Of a DNA stretch of 47,444 bases, positions 16,680-25,581 are shown piece after piece. Source of the stretch: Bacteroides sp. CAG:443. GTDB lineage: Bacteria > Bacteroidota > Bacteroidia > Bacteroidales > Bacteroidaceae. The notes under the pieces were generated by a model. The model was not told the DNA's origin. It did not search any database and was given only the letters and a program-made list of their open reading frames with translations. How positions within the stretch are numbered: the stretch's first letter is position 1; the number at the start of each line of letters is the position of its first letter. The stretch spans positions 1 through 47,444 of the forward strand of contig FR887740.1 in assembly GCA_000432735.1 (NCBI GenBank). The letters run 5' to 3'. Made by a program: the position numbers and the translations under genes.

Positions 16680-17487
16680 TCTTTTCCAGATCATCGGGCA
16701 CATACACATTTCCCGAAAACTCTTGTCGGGCTTCGGCGGTATACCGTTCCTTACGAGTTGCCAGTGTCTTGTCTTCGGTATGATACAGCAGCAGATTCTT
16801 TACGTCGAGCGACGAAGCAAGTCGTCCGGCGTCGAGAGCCGTACTGTGATGCTTTTCGTAAGGCTTGAACCGCTCACGGTCGTCGTACAGACAGAAAGCC
16901 TCGCACAGCAGCCAGTCGGCTCCTGCCACATAATCGTGATTCAGTTCGTTGTATGGTTCATCGCCCAGACATACCAGTTTCTTTCCGTCGGGCAGTGTCG
17001 TGCGGAAGCCATATTGTTTTTCTTTTGTTGAGGCTATGTCGAAACACTGCAAGCTGAATCCTCCGGCTTCAAAACCCATGCCGTCGGTTACGGTATGCAG
17101 TTCGATACCCTTTCCCAGTCGTGCCACGATCTTGGCTGGCAGCGTCATGCGACAGATCCAGTCGAGTACCTGTATCGCCTTGTCATGTCCGTATACATGG
17201 AAGGTATCTTCATACTTTCCAGCCTGCATGAGTTGTGCAATGACACGCACTACCCATATCGCTCCCAGTATATGATCGGTATGCGCATGGGTGAGGAACA
17301 TGGCATGAATGTCGGTCAACGATATGCCTGCTTTTTCAAGTTGTACCAGTATTCCGTTTCCTCCTCCCGCGTCTACCAGCAGTGTCTTATCCTGACATCT
17401 CAGGGCAAAGCAGGTATTATAGCATCGGGTAACCGCCGCATTGCCGGTCCCCAGCATGACAAGTTCTGTTGTTTTGTTCGTTTCCAT
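16669..17487 (-). CDS. MBL-fold metallo-hydrolase (RNase Z-like group)
   Basis: 272 residues. The metal-binding HAHTDH motif (67-72, in LTHAHTDHILGA) is intact, with an earlier VDAGGGNG turn and later LVCLGDEPY, CEAFCLYDDRERF and KHHSTALDAGRLA blocks that supply the remaining His/Asp ligands. The arrangement resembles RNase Z/arylsulfatase-type members, but the ELAC exosite arm is not obvious, so tRNA processing should not be assumed. Convergent with the AraC gene, overlapping by 11 nt; upstream is the proS terminator, so it has its own promoter in the short gap 17488-17519. Confidence 0.85.
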   Translation of the reverse strand: METNKTTELVMLGTGNAAVTRCYNTCFALRCQDKTLLVDAGGGNGILVQLEKAGISLTDIHAMFLTHAHTDHILGAIWVVRVIAQLMQAGKYEDTFHVYGHDKAIQVLDWICRMTLPAKIVARLGKGIELHTVTDGMGFEAGGFSLQCFDIASTKEKQYGFRTTLPDGKKLVCLGDEPYNELNHDYVAGADWLLCEAFCLYDDRERFKPYEKHHSTALDAGRLASSLDVKNLLLYHTEDKTLATRKERYTAEARQEFSGNVYVPDDLEKIIL

Positions 17488-17519
17488 AAGTTTTTCTTTG
17501 AATGATTACGACGAAAAAA

Positions 17520-17567
17520 GAGCAACAAATACCGACTTCCTTCCGGGCAGTACGATACCTGTTGCTC
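17520..17567 (-). terminator. Terminator of proS
   Basis: GAGCAACA (17520-17527) pairs with TGTTGCTC (17560-17567); on the minus strand the stem runs straight into TTTTTTCGTCG. It lies about 30 nt after proS. Confidence 0.7.
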
Positions 17568-17597
17568 CAAGTTATGATAAGATCGATTTACTCAATA

Positions 17598-19088
17598 TTA
17601 ATATGCACGCGCAAACAATACACGGCGAGCCGAAGGTTTGCCTGTTACCATATCTACGCCCGGAGTAAGACTTTCTTCGTCTGCTTCGAACGGAATACAG
17701 CGGATGGTAGCTTTTGTTTCTTCCTTGATACGTTCTTCTGTTTCAGTTGTTCCGTCCCAGTGAGCCAGGATGAATCCACCTTTTTCAATCTGTTCCTTGA
17801 ATTCATCGTAAGTGTCAACCTTCACGATATGTTCGTTGCGGTACTTCAATGCTTTCTGATAGATATTTGCCTGTATTTCTTCAAGCAGATTCTTTACATA
17901 TTCTTCGATGCCTTCGCAAGAACGGGTTTCCTTTTCCAGCGTATCGCGGCGCATGATTTCCATGGTATTGTTTTCCAAATCACGTCCTCCCATTACCAGA
18001 CGTACAGGAACACCCTTCAGTTCGTAATCGGCAAACTTGAAGCCCGGACGTTTGTTGTCGGCATTGTCGTATTTAACCGAGATACCCATTTCACGTAATT
18101 TGGCGGCGATACCTTCTACCTTGGCATCGATCTGTTTCAGCTGTTCGTCGTTCTTGTAGATAGGAACGATAACAACCTGTATCGGAGCCAAATGTGGAGG
18201 AAGAACCAGACCGTTGTCGTCGGAGTGAGTCATGATCAGGGCACCCATCAGACGAGTAGAAACGCCCCATGAAGTAGCCCATACATAATCCAGCTTGTTG
18301 TTCTTGTCGACAAACTGTACGTTGAATGCCTTGGCAAAGTTCTGTCCCAAGAAGTGAGAAGTACCGCACTGCAAAGCCTTTCCGTCCTGCATCAATCCTT
18401 CGATGGTATAGGTATCGAGGGCTCCGGCGAAACGTTCGTTCGGCGATTTCACACCTTTGATGACAGGTACTGCCATGTACTTTTCAGCGAAGTCGCCATA
18501 TACGTGCAGCATCTTCTGAGCTTCTGCTTCTGCTTCTTCGCGAGTAGCGTGTGCAGTGTGTCCCTCCTGCCACAAGAATTCGGCAGTACGCAGGAACAAA
18601 CGAGTACGCATTTCCCAACGTACTACGTTAGCCCACTGGTTACACAAGATAGGCAGGTCGCGGTATGAGTTGATCCAGTTTTTATAAGTACTCCAGATAA
18701 TAGTTTCTGAAGTCGGACGGATAATCAGTTCTTCTTCCAGCTTAGCGGCAGGGTCGACGATAACTCCTGATCCGTCTTCTGCATTTTTCAGACGGTAGTG
18801 AGTTACTACGGCACATTCTTTGGCAAAGCCTTCTACGTGTTCAGCTTCACGGCTCAGGTATGATTTCGGAATCAGCAACGGGAAGTACGCGTTTACGTGT
18901 CCGGTTGCCTTGAACATATCGTCCAAGATGCGCTGCATCTTCTCCCAGATAGCGTATCCGTAAGGTTTGATAACCATACATCCACGTACCGGTGACTGCT
19001 CAGCCAGGTCGGCTTTTACTACCAAATCATTGTACCATTGTGAATAGTTCTCACTTCTTTTGGTGAGGTCTTTTAATTCTTTTGCCAT
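17598..19088 (-). CDS. proS: Prolyl-tRNA synthetase
   Basis: 496 residues, the archaeal/eukaryotic-like ProRS length without the bacterial editing insertion. It charges tRNA-Pro with proline. Class II motifs are visible: motif 1 region near AEQSPVRGCMVIKPYGYAIW, motif 2 VVRWEMRTRLFLRTAEFLWQ followed by EGHTAHAT, the RPTSETIIWSTY substrate loop, and motif 3 THSDDNGLVLPPHLAP. The anticodon-binding domain begins near QVVIVPIYKN, and the family C-terminal zinc-like domain ends in RRVLFARAY. Its promoter carries an 18-nt string identical to that of pyrG. Confidence 0.97.
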   Translation of the reverse strand: MAKELKDLTKRSENYSQWYNDLVVKADLAEQSPVRGCMVIKPYGYAIWEKMQRILDDMFKATGHVNAYFPLLIPKSYLSREAEHVEGFAKECAVVTHYRLKNAEDGSGVIVDPAAKLEEELIIRPTSETIIWSTYKNWINSYRDLPILCNQWANVVRWEMRTRLFLRTAEFLWQEGHTAHATREEAEAEAQKMLHVYGDFAEKYMAVPVIKGVKSPNERFAGALDTYTIEGLMQDGKALQCGTSHFLGQNFAKAFNVQFVDKNNKLDYVWATSWGVSTRLMGALIMTHSDDNGLVLPPHLAPIQVVIVPIYKNDEQLKQIDAKVEGIAAKLREMGISVKYDNADNKRPGFKFADYELKGVPVRLVMGGRDLENNTMEIMRRDTLEKETRSCEGIEEYVKNLLEEIQANIYQKALKYRNEHIVKVDTYDEFKEQIEKGGFILAHWDGTTETEERIKEETKATIRCIPFEADEESLTPGVDMVTGKPSARRVLFARAY

Positions 19089-19121
19089 AATTTATGTTGT
19101 TATTATTTTTTATATCGTTTT

Positions 19122-19139
19122 TTCGAAGTTGCAAAATTA
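19122..19139 (-). promoter_or_regulatory. proS -7 box and start region
   Basis: On the minus strand TAATTTTG (19132-19139) fits TAnnTTTG; a CAAA at 19163-19166 (TTTG on minus) is 23 nt upstream, slightly long. The following bases make TAATTTTGCAACTTCGAA, identical to the pyrG promoter at 39018-39035. Confidence 0.55.
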
Positions 19140-19198
19140 GTAAAAAAGACATTGATTGCCTACAAAAGTGGCATTCATTTCAATTGCAAATAGTGTTT

Positions 19199-20350
19199 TT
19201 AGTGCTGATAATCGAAATACCACCAGTATGTTTCTCCAAATTCTCGACGCATTTTGTTGCGCTCCTCTATTGCGGAGGTAAAGTCTTTACGTCGTACCTT
19301 GTATTCGGCATAGCGCTGGATCATGACACTGTCTGTTACCTGAATGGGATAATCAGGATGCCGGTCGCGATATATCAGCATCGCTTCCTTATAATACCGT
19401 GCGAAGTCTTCGTCGGGCTCACAGAAATCTACAATAGCCTGGGCAAAGGCATCCAGTCGCTTTTCGAGCAGCAAGGCCGAGAGATAATAGTCGAGTGATG
19501 TCGATTTTCCGGTACCTTTGTAGCAGATGTTGCGCAGAAACTCCATACGGTCTTCGCCGTTATACGGACGAACTCCCAGCAGATAGTAGATAGAGTCGTT
19601 GGTATAGCGGAGAACAGTAGACGAATCGTTGGCAAAGAACAATCCGTCAGTCTTATAGTATTGCGGGTATTCAAAAAGCTTTTCACCCAAAGTTCCTGTA
19701 TGCGACATGGCGATGGTACGCAGTACGGTCAGTGTGCGGCTCGCTTCGGCGGAGTTTTTTCCCACTTTCAGGACTTCGTTGTACTGGTGGTTGCGTAAGT
19801 AATGTTCAGCCTTCAGCTCCCGATGAAAGGTACGATTGCTGTTACCTATCAGAACGGTCATGAAAATGAGCAGCAGCAAGATAACAAGATTACTGTTCAT
19901 CAGTGCGGTCGGAGTGCTTTCTGTATTCAGTTGTACGCGGAACACTCTTCTCAGCCAAAAGGCCAGCAGGAAATAAACCAGTAGCACGGCAGGCAGCAGC
20001 CATCCCCACGGAGTGTGATAATCGCTCATGTAAATGGTTCTCCCTACATTGGTAAGTACTCCCAATATAAGACAGGAAGGGAAATAAGCAAGAGCACGAA
20101 CTTCTCCTTTCAGTCCCAGCAGGCTGTTTACTCCCCAGCGGAGAAGGACCAGTATCAGGGTAATGATGATGGCACTTGGCAAGGGGGCAAAGTGGGTTTT
20201 ACCATGTGCCAGCGAGAAATGAAGAGCTTCTAAGACATCGCTTTGAAACACATAGAGATAGATAAAACTGAAAATGGAAAAAAGAAAGCCGCACACGACG
20301 GTCTGTATGCGTGCGGCTTTCTTATAGTTTTTATGGATATATTCATTCAT
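19199..20350 (-). CDS. Multi-pass membrane protein of unknown function (DUF6057-like)
   Basis: 383 residues. The N-terminal half is membrane: helices near 17-35 (TVVCGFLFSIFSFIYLYVF), 57-75, 85-103, 112-131 and 148-166. The C-terminal half from about 170 is soluble and helical, with a TPR-like feel (AEHYLRNHQYNEVLKVGKNS), ending in FGETYWWYFDYQH. I think it belongs to the Bacteroides DUF6057 group, but that is from memory. No function is known. It starts 5 nt after glgB, so it is probably its downstream operon partner. Oddly, codons about 9-23 form a strong terminator-like hairpin (20282-20323), which may limit its expression. Confidence 0.8.
   Translation of the reverse strand: MNEYIHKNYKKAARIQTVVCGFLFSIFSFIYLYVFQSDVLEALHFSLAHGKTHFAPLPSAIIITLILVLLRWGVNSLLGLKGEVRALAYFPSCLILGVLTNVGRTIYMSDYHTPWGWLLPAVLLVYFLLAFWLRRVFRVQLNTESTPTALMNSNLVILLLLIFMTVLIGNSNRTFHRELKAEHYLRNHQYNEVLKVGKNSAEASRTLTVLRTIAMSHTGTLGEKLFEYPQYYKTDGLFFANDSSTVLRYTNDSIYYLLGVRPYNGEDRMEFLRNICYKGTGKSTSLDYYLSALLLEKRLDAFAQAIVDFCEPDEDFARYYKEAMLIYRDRHPDYPIQVTDSVMIQRYAEYKVRRKDFTSAIEERNKMRREFGETYWWYFDYQH
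20282..20323 (-). terminator. Terminator-like hairpin inside the 5' end of the membrane-protein gene
   Basis: AAGAAAGCCGCAC (20282-20294) and GTGCGGCTTTCTT (20311-20323) form a perfect 13-bp stem with a 16-nt loop. On the minus strand it is followed by TTTCTTTTTTCC. It lies 33 nt or less beyond the glgB stop and within the open reading frame of the next gene. Confidence 0.7.
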
Positions 20351-20355
20351 AAACG

Positions 20356-22365
20356 TTATTTCTGGCGTTTCAACACTACTGCCGAACGGGCAGGTATATA
20401 TAATTTAAGCCATTCTTTCTTTTCTTTTGCATACAACGGATCGGCACATGTAAAGTGGGCAATGGAATCGTCTGCAAATCCGAATCCTCCGAATGCTTTA
20501 CTGTCTGTATTCAGAACGACACGATATTCGCCGCGCGGAACAAGGAATCCGTAGTCGGTAAACGAACGGGTCGGATTGAAGTTGAATACGAAAATCAGGT
20601 CTTTCCGGCGGTAAGCCAGTACCTGGTCGCCGTCATTGTGCCAGATTTCCACAACATCGGTTTTCTGTATGTTCTTGACTCCTTCAATCAGGTGTACCAT
20701 GGCACTATCAAAGTCGCCTAAATAATGATAGCACAAATCCTTATCATCTACCAGATGCCACTGACGACGAGCGTACTTATACGACCATCCGTTGCCCTCA
20801 CGCGGGAAGTCAATCCATTCAGGATGTCCGAATTCATTTCCCATGAAGTTCAGGTAACCACCGTTGATGGTAGAAGCTGTAAGCAGACGAATCATCTTAT
20901 GCAGGGCTATACCACGCTGTACAGTACCGTTTTCATCTCCTATCTTGAAGTGCCAGTACATATCGGCATCTATCAGACGGAAAATAATGGTCTTGTCGCC
21001 TACCAGAGCCTGGTCGTGACTTTCACAATAAGAAATCGTCTTTTCATCCTTGCGGCGATTGGTTACTTCCCAGAACATGCTGGATGGTTTCCAGTCTTCA
21101 TCGCGACGTTCTTTGATAATCTTAATCCAGTAATCCGGAATGTTCATTGCCATACGGTAATCGAAGCCATATCCGCCGTCGTTGAACGGAGCTGCAAGTC
21201 CCGGCATACCCGAAACTTCTTCGGCAATGGTAATGGCACGTGGATTTACTTGATGAATCAATTTGTTGGCCAGTGTCAGATAGCAGATAGCGTTATCGTC
21301 TTCATGTCCGTTGAAATAGTCGCCGTAGTTACAGAAAGCCTCTCCCAGTCCGTGACTGTAATAAAGCATGGACGTCACACCGTCGAAGCGGAATCCATCG
21401 AAATGGAATTCTTCCAGCCAGTATTTGCAGTTGGAGAGCAAGAAATGAATAACCTCGTTCTTGCCATAGTCGAAGCACAAAGAATCCCATGCCGGATGTT
21501 CACGGCGTTCTCCCGGATAGAAATACTGACAAGGATCACCGGCAAAGTTGCCCAATCCTTCTATTTCGTTCTTTACGGCATGCGAATGAACAATATCCAT
21601 AATTACAGCAATACCCATCTGGTGTGCGGTATCGATAAGTTGTTTCAGCTCTTCGGGTGTTCCAAATCTGGATGACGGAGCAAAGAAACTGGAAACATGA
21701 TATCCGAAACTGCCGTAATACGGATGTTCCTGAATAGCCATAATCTGAATACAGTTGTATCCATCCTTGGCAATACGCGGAAGAATATTTTCGCGGAATT
21801 CGTTGTATGTACCTACCTTCTCTGCATCTTGTGCCATACCGATGTGGCATTCATAAATCATCAAAGGAGCAATATTCGGAACGAATACCTTCTTTTTGAA
21901 TTTATAAGGTTTTTCCGGATTCCATACCTGTGCGCTGAAAATCTTGGTCTGGTCGTCCTGAACAACACGCGTTGCCCATGCAGGAATACGTTCGCCGCAT
22001 CCGCCTTCCCAATAAACTTTCAACTTATACAAATCGCCGTGTTTCATGGCATTTTCGCGCAGGTTGATTTCCCAGTTACCGGTATTTTTAACCCGTTTCA
22101 GCTTGTACTTGGCCTGCTCTTGCCAGCCGTTGAAATCACCAATCAGATAAATTTCAGTAGCATTAGGAGCCCATTCACGGAATGTCCATCCCTTTTCGGT
22201 ACGATGCAGACCGAAATAAAGATGTCCTGTCGCAAAGTCGGACAATGTTTTCTTTCCGATTAATTCTTTTTCCTTATCGATGGCATGCTGGTGTCTGCCG
22301 GTAATAGCCTCTTTATAAGGCTCCAGCCAAGGATCGTTTTTAATGATATTCAATACTTCATCCAT
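20356..22365 (-). CDS. glgB: 1,4-alpha-glucan branching enzyme (GH13)
   Basis: 669 residues. It makes alpha-1,6 branches in glycogen. The N-terminal CBM48 region includes FREWAPNATEIYLIGDFNGW (63-82). The GH13 barrel shows DIVHSHAVKNE (257-267), the nucleophile in GFRFDGV (Asp328), the acid/base region AEEVSGMPG (Glu382/383), and ESHDQALVGD with the transition-state Asp. The C-terminal all-beta domain ends in ARSAVVLKRQ. It is of the shorter, eukaryote-like branching-enzyme type common in Bacteroidota. No other glg gene is in the window. It is preceded by the YhcH gene (15 nt) and followed by the membrane protein (5 nt). Confidence 0.93.
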   Translation of the reverse strand: MDEVLNIIKNDPWLEPYKEAITGRHQHAIDKEKELIGKKTLSDFATGHLYFGLHRTEKGWTFREWAPNATEIYLIGDFNGWQEQAKYKLKRVKNTGNWEINLRENAMKHGDLYKLKVYWEGGCGERIPAWATRVVQDDQTKIFSAQVWNPEKPYKFKKKVFVPNIAPLMIYECHIGMAQDAEKVGTYNEFRENILPRIAKDGYNCIQIMAIQEHPYYGSFGYHVSSFFAPSSRFGTPEELKQLIDTAHQMGIAVIMDIVHSHAVKNEIEGLGNFAGDPCQYFYPGERREHPAWDSLCFDYGKNEVIHFLLSNCKYWLEEFHFDGFRFDGVTSMLYYSHGLGEAFCNYGDYFNGHEDDNAICYLTLANKLIHQVNPRAITIAEEVSGMPGLAAPFNDGGYGFDYRMAMNIPDYWIKIIKERRDEDWKPSSMFWEVTNRRKDEKTISYCESHDQALVGDKTIIFRLIDADMYWHFKIGDENGTVQRGIALHKMIRLLTASTINGGYLNFMGNEFGHPEWIDFPREGNGWSYKYARRQWHLVDDKDLCYHYLGDFDSAMVHLIEGVKNIQKTDVVEIWHNDGDQVLAYRRKDLIFVFNFNPTRSFTDYGFLVPRGEYRVVLNTDSKAFGGFGFADDSIAHFTCADPLYAKEKKEWLKLYIPARSAVVLKRQK

Positions 22366-22380
22366 AGTATTAGAGTTTTA

Positions 22381-22824
22381 TTAATGTACCCGAACTTTTA
22401 CTATAACTTTTTTCACTCCGTCAGAAGTTACGCCAGGAGCGTGTCCGTCTTGCGGAAAAAAGATAGCAAACATGCCCGGAGTTATAGTCAGATAATCTTT
22501 TGCTAATCCTTTGTAAAAGGTAATGTCTTTTTCTGCATTATATTCTTCTTCCGGCAAATCGGTGCGGGGAGTATATCCCATTACTTCGACTCCCGACAAT
22601 GGAATCTGAATATCAATGAATTGATTATGAGTTTCCAGTTTGGCTTCTTCTTTAGTTTTGGGTCGTGTTTGAGAGAAGTTAACCATCAGCTCACCTTCTT
22701 TTAAGGTTATCTTACCGATTTCGTGTGCATCTAAGTCGGTAGACTTTAGGAATTCTACGGCTTGTGCAAACAAAGGATTCAGAGAAACATATTTCTCAAG
22801 ATTTTCTAATTTATCTACAACCAT
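22381..22824 (-). CDS. YhcH/YjgK/YiaL family protein (DUF386)
   Basis: 147 residues, the full family length. Characteristic parts are LETHNQFIDIQIPLSGVEVM, ITPGMFAIFFPQDGHAPGVT and the ending KKVIVKVRVH. The fold is a cupin-like barrel with a His/Glu metal site (His in ETHNQ and in DGHAPG, Glu in GVEVM). Relatives act near sialic-acid, galactose or other sugar genes, and one is annotated as the beta subunit of evolved beta-galactosidase. Here the neighbour is glgB, so a sugar-linked role is plausible but not shown. Confidence 0.9.
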   Translation of the reverse strand: MVVDKLENLEKYVSLNPLFAQAVEFLKSTDLDAHEIGKITLKEGELMVNFSQTRPKTKEEAKLETHNQFIDIQIPLSGVEVMGYTPRTDLPEEEYNAEKDITFYKGLAKDYLTITPGMFAIFFPQDGHAPGVTSDGVKKVIVKVRVH

Positions 22825-22870
22825 AGTAGTAATGATTTATTTGTGATTTTACGTATATGGAAATTATATC

Positions 22871-23536
22871 CTATTCAAAATCATCGATTGTATAATTCGT
22901 GAAGTCTGCAAAGCGTTTCAGTTGTTTGAAGACATTCACTATCTCATCTATGAAAAGGGGATTATTGAAAAATGAATCAGGAATCGCATAAGCCACCGTA
23001 TAGTCCTTGCATTTTATGTATTCCGGATAAGGAAAATCCTTGGGAAATCCTTTGGGTATTGTTTTCAAGTGGCTCTCTCCTATTACGGGAAAATACTTCT
23101 TGAAAGCAGGATCTTCCACAATGGAACGGAATTCTTCGATATTGTCTACTACCGACTGGCGGACTGCTTTCAGCATATTCGAAGGCATACACCAGCTTCC
23201 TCCTGCCAGCATGCAGTTGCCTGGTTCCAGATGAATGTAGTATCCGCAGTGATTTGATTTCTTTCCACGGGCATTTATATATCCTCCTATATGGTTCTTA
23301 TAAGGAGATTTGTCTGCCGAGAAACGGATATCCCGATAGATTCGATAGGTACAATCATGGGGACGAACATGCGAAACACTTTCATCGAATAATGAGATGC
23401 GTGCTATGATAGTTGCAAGCAGATTTTCAAAACTGCTTTGTACATTTTGATATTCAGCTTTATGTTCCTGAAACCATTCACGGGTATTATTCTCTGACAA
23501 GCGTTTCAGAAAATCTAAAATTTCTGGTATATTCAT
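22871..23536 (-). CDS. DUF2461 family protein
   Basis: 221 residues from MNIPEILDFLKRLSENNTRE; the open frame extends 28 codons further, but that part looks like promoter DNA. Family marks are NNTREWFQEHKAEY, the conserved DIRFSADKSPYKNHIGG block, GYYIHLEPGNCMLAGGSWCM and FPKDFPYPEYIKCKDYTVAY. Members are widespread and of unknown function; no catalytic residues are agreed. It lies 70 nt after the inositol monophosphatase gene on the same strand. Confidence 0.9.
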   Translation of the reverse strand: MNIPEILDFLKRLSENNTREWFQEHKAEYQNVQSSFENLLATIIARISLFDESVSHVRPHDCTYRIYRDIRFSADKSPYKNHIGGYINARGKKSNHCGYYIHLEPGNCMLAGGSWCMPSNMLKAVRQSVVDNIEEFRSIVEDPAFKKYFPVIGESHLKTIPKGFPKDFPYPEYIKCKDYTVAYAIPDSFFNNPLFIDEIVNVFKQLKRFADFTNYTIDDFE

Positions 23537-23606
23537 GCCCTTATCCCTTTTTTGTAACACAAACATACAAAATATATTTTGATAAACCGAATAAAATATA
23601 AGTATT

Positions 23607-24395
23607 TTATAGGTTATCAATTATATTCAACAAATTCTGATGGATCTTTCCATTGGAAGCCAAAACCTGCGAACCGGAGTAAAAAGAGTCTTCTCCGCTA
23701 AAATCGGTAACCTTCCCTCCTGCATTTTGTAAAATAATGGTACCTGCGGCAATATCCCATGGGCCGAGAAATGCTTCTATACGCGCTTCAAATCTGCCGG
23801 TTGCCACATAGCAGAGTTCTACCGCTGCCGCTCCGAGCAGTCGCAGGCCTGCTACGTTTCCGTAAAGGTTCTTTACCAGATGTACAGCCATGGGGCTATA
23901 GGCATCCGATGCATATGGAAAGCCAAGTGCGATAAAGGAATCATCGAGTCGTGATACCGATGAAACATGTATTTCCTTGCCATTGAGATACGACGGAGCG
24001 CCTTTGTAAGTCCAGAAACATTCATCGCGACAGATTTCATATACCACGCCCAATAATAATTCTTTTTTACTTCGTAACGCAATGCTTACGCAATAGGGAG
24101 CATTGTCGTGAATAAAGTTTGTCGTTCCGTCAAGCGGGTCAACCAGCCAGCAGTATTCTTCATCGGTGAGATTACCGCTACCCTCTTCTGCAATAAAACC
24201 TGCTTCAGGAAGCAATTCCTTCAAGCAGGTTACAATTTTCTTCTCAGATTCTTTGTCTACATACGAAACATAGTCGTGTGCATGTTTTTTCTCAACGGCC
24301 TCACGATGAAACTTTTTTCTTTCATCGCGTATAAAGCTACCCGCTTCTATTGCGAGGCTCCGTACCTTATCTGTAAGTAACGATAAATCCAACAT
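23607..24395 (-). CDS. Inositol monophosphatase family protein
   Basis: 262 residues. Mg-dependent phosphatase with the full motif set: AEEGSG (about 74-79), WLVDPLDGTTNFIH (about 85-98) and the late GPWDIAAGTIILQNAGG. It should remove phosphate from inositol phosphates or a related small sugar phosphate; SuhB-like and CysQ-like substrates cannot be told apart here. It shares one base with the stop of the MORN gene (TAATG), so translation is coupled to it. Confidence 0.9.
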   Translation of the reverse strand: MLDLSLLTDKVRSLAIEAGSFIRDERKKFHREAVEKKHAHDYVSYVDKESEKKIVTCLKELLPEAGFIAEEGSGNLTDEEYCWLVDPLDGTTNFIHDNAPYCVSIALRSKKELLLGVVYEICRDECFWTYKGAPSYLNGKEIHVSSVSRLDDSFIALGFPYASDAYSPMAVHLVKNLYGNVAGLRLLGAAAVELCYVATGRFEARIEAFLGPWDIAAGTIILQNAGGKVTDFSGEDSFYSGSQVLASNGKIHQNLLNIIDNL

Positions 24396-25513
24396 TATTT
24401 TTCCTCCAAAAGCCTTCCATTGCGGAATGTACCTTGACGAATTATTTTTCCGTTAGTATCTGTTTCGACAAAAGGACCATCTTTTTTCCCTTGTTTAAAG
24501 AAGCCCTCAAAGCGTACACCATCCTTTGTTACGATAGTACCTTTGCCATTTTCTTTACCTTTGGAGAAGTGTCCTGTATAAACGGAACCATCCTTCATAC
24601 GCAGAACTCCTTCACCTTCGGCCATGTTATTCTTCCATTGACCTTCGTATTCATCGCCGTTTCCCCATTTATAATGTCCTTTTCCAGACCGTTGGTTTTT
24701 TGCCCATTGGCCTTCGTATACGGCTCCGTTCTGCCATGTGAATGTTCCGGTTCCTTCCTGCCATCCGTTTTTAAACTGTCCTACATACTTATCTCCGTTG
24801 GGATAAACATAAATACCTTTTCCGGTACGTTCTCCATCGGCATAATCGCCCTCATAGCGTTCTCCGTTCTGAAAGTAATAAATACCTTTACCGTGCTGAA
24901 CGTCTCTTACCCAGTCGCCGATATATTTATCTCCGTTGGTATAGTAAAACGTACCTTTACCGTGACGTTCGCCGTTTTTCCATTCTCCTTCATACTTCGA
25001 ACCGTCCTCCCATGTCATGACCCCTTTCCCGTTTTTCAGGTCGTTGGTCCATTCACCTTCGTATTTGGCACCGCCTTTCCATGTATAGGTACCGTGTCCG
25101 TTTCGCTTGTCTTCATGCCACATACCCACGTAAAGGTCACCGTTATAATAGTACATTGTACCCTCTCCTTCCTGAAAGTCAGCATACCACATACCCTCAT
25201 AACGGTTGTTATTCATAAAATAATAAGTACCTTTTCCATGCTGCTGGTCCTGATACCAATGTCCTACATATTTTTCTCCATCACTGAATATATACGTACC
25301 TTCTCCTTCACGCTTCCCTTTTACATATTCCCCTTCGTATACATCTCCGTTCTTGAAAACTGTTTTTCCTTTTCCATTCGGACGACGGCCTTTCAGCTCT
25401 CCTGTATATTCCGATCCATCCTTGAATTTGTAATATCCCAATGACATTTGTGCAGAAGCCGACAAGCCTCCAAATGCCATTAGCGTGAATAATAAAAATG
25501 TATGTCTTGTCAT
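24395..25513 (-). CDS. Secreted MORN-repeat protein
   Basis: 372 residues: a signal peptide (MTRHTFLLFTLMAFGGLSAS, then AQ) followed by 14 tandem MORN repeats of 23 residues, each Y-x-G-x-W/Y-x7-G-x-G. Examples start at YEGEYVKGKREGEG and YEGEWKNGERHGKG; the last (FEGFFKQGKKDGPF) is degenerate. At DNA level this is a diverged 69-bp tandem repeat. MORN repeats form extended beta-hairpin rods; in eukaryotes they bind lipid or proteins, but no function is settled in Bacteroidota. The protein is probably periplasmic or surface-exposed. It is the first gene of a unit with the inositol phosphatase. Confidence 0.92.
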   Translation of the reverse strand: MTRHTFLLFTLMAFGGLSASAQMSLGYYKFKDGSEYTGELKGRRPNGKGKTVFKNGDVYEGEYVKGKREGEGTYIFSDGEKYVGHWYQDQQHGKGTYYFMNNNRYEGMWYADFQEGEGTMYYYNGDLYVGMWHEDKRNGHGTYTWKGGAKYEGEWTNDLKNGKGVMTWEDGSKYEGEWKNGERHGKGTFYYTNGDKYIGDWVRDVQHGKGIYYFQNGERYEGDYADGERTGKGIYVYPNGDKYVGQFKNGWQEGTGTFTWQNGAVYEGQWAKNQRSGKGHYKWGNGDEYEGQWKNNMAEGEGVLRMKDGSVYTGHFSKGKENGKGTIVTKDGVRFEGFFKQGKKDGPFVETDTNGKIIRQGTFRNGRLLEEK

Positions 25514-25581
25514 TAGTTTCTTTTTTCGTTTTTATTTGGATGTTCAAAAATAGTGTTTTTAGCAGAGAGATTATAAAATCA

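Noticed and set aside
20725..21675. 316-residue open frame antisense to glgB
   Set aside because: It lies wholly within glgB, whose GH13 motifs are unmistakable.
24434..25444. 336-residue open frame antisense to the MORN gene
   Set aside because: The repeat structure of the MORN code removes stops on the other strand; the sense strand has a signal peptide and clear repeats.
24400..25450. Tandem 69-bp repeats considered as CRISPR or satellite DNA
   Set aside because: The period is 23 codons and each unit is a MORN repeat in frame; units diverge as protein repeats do.
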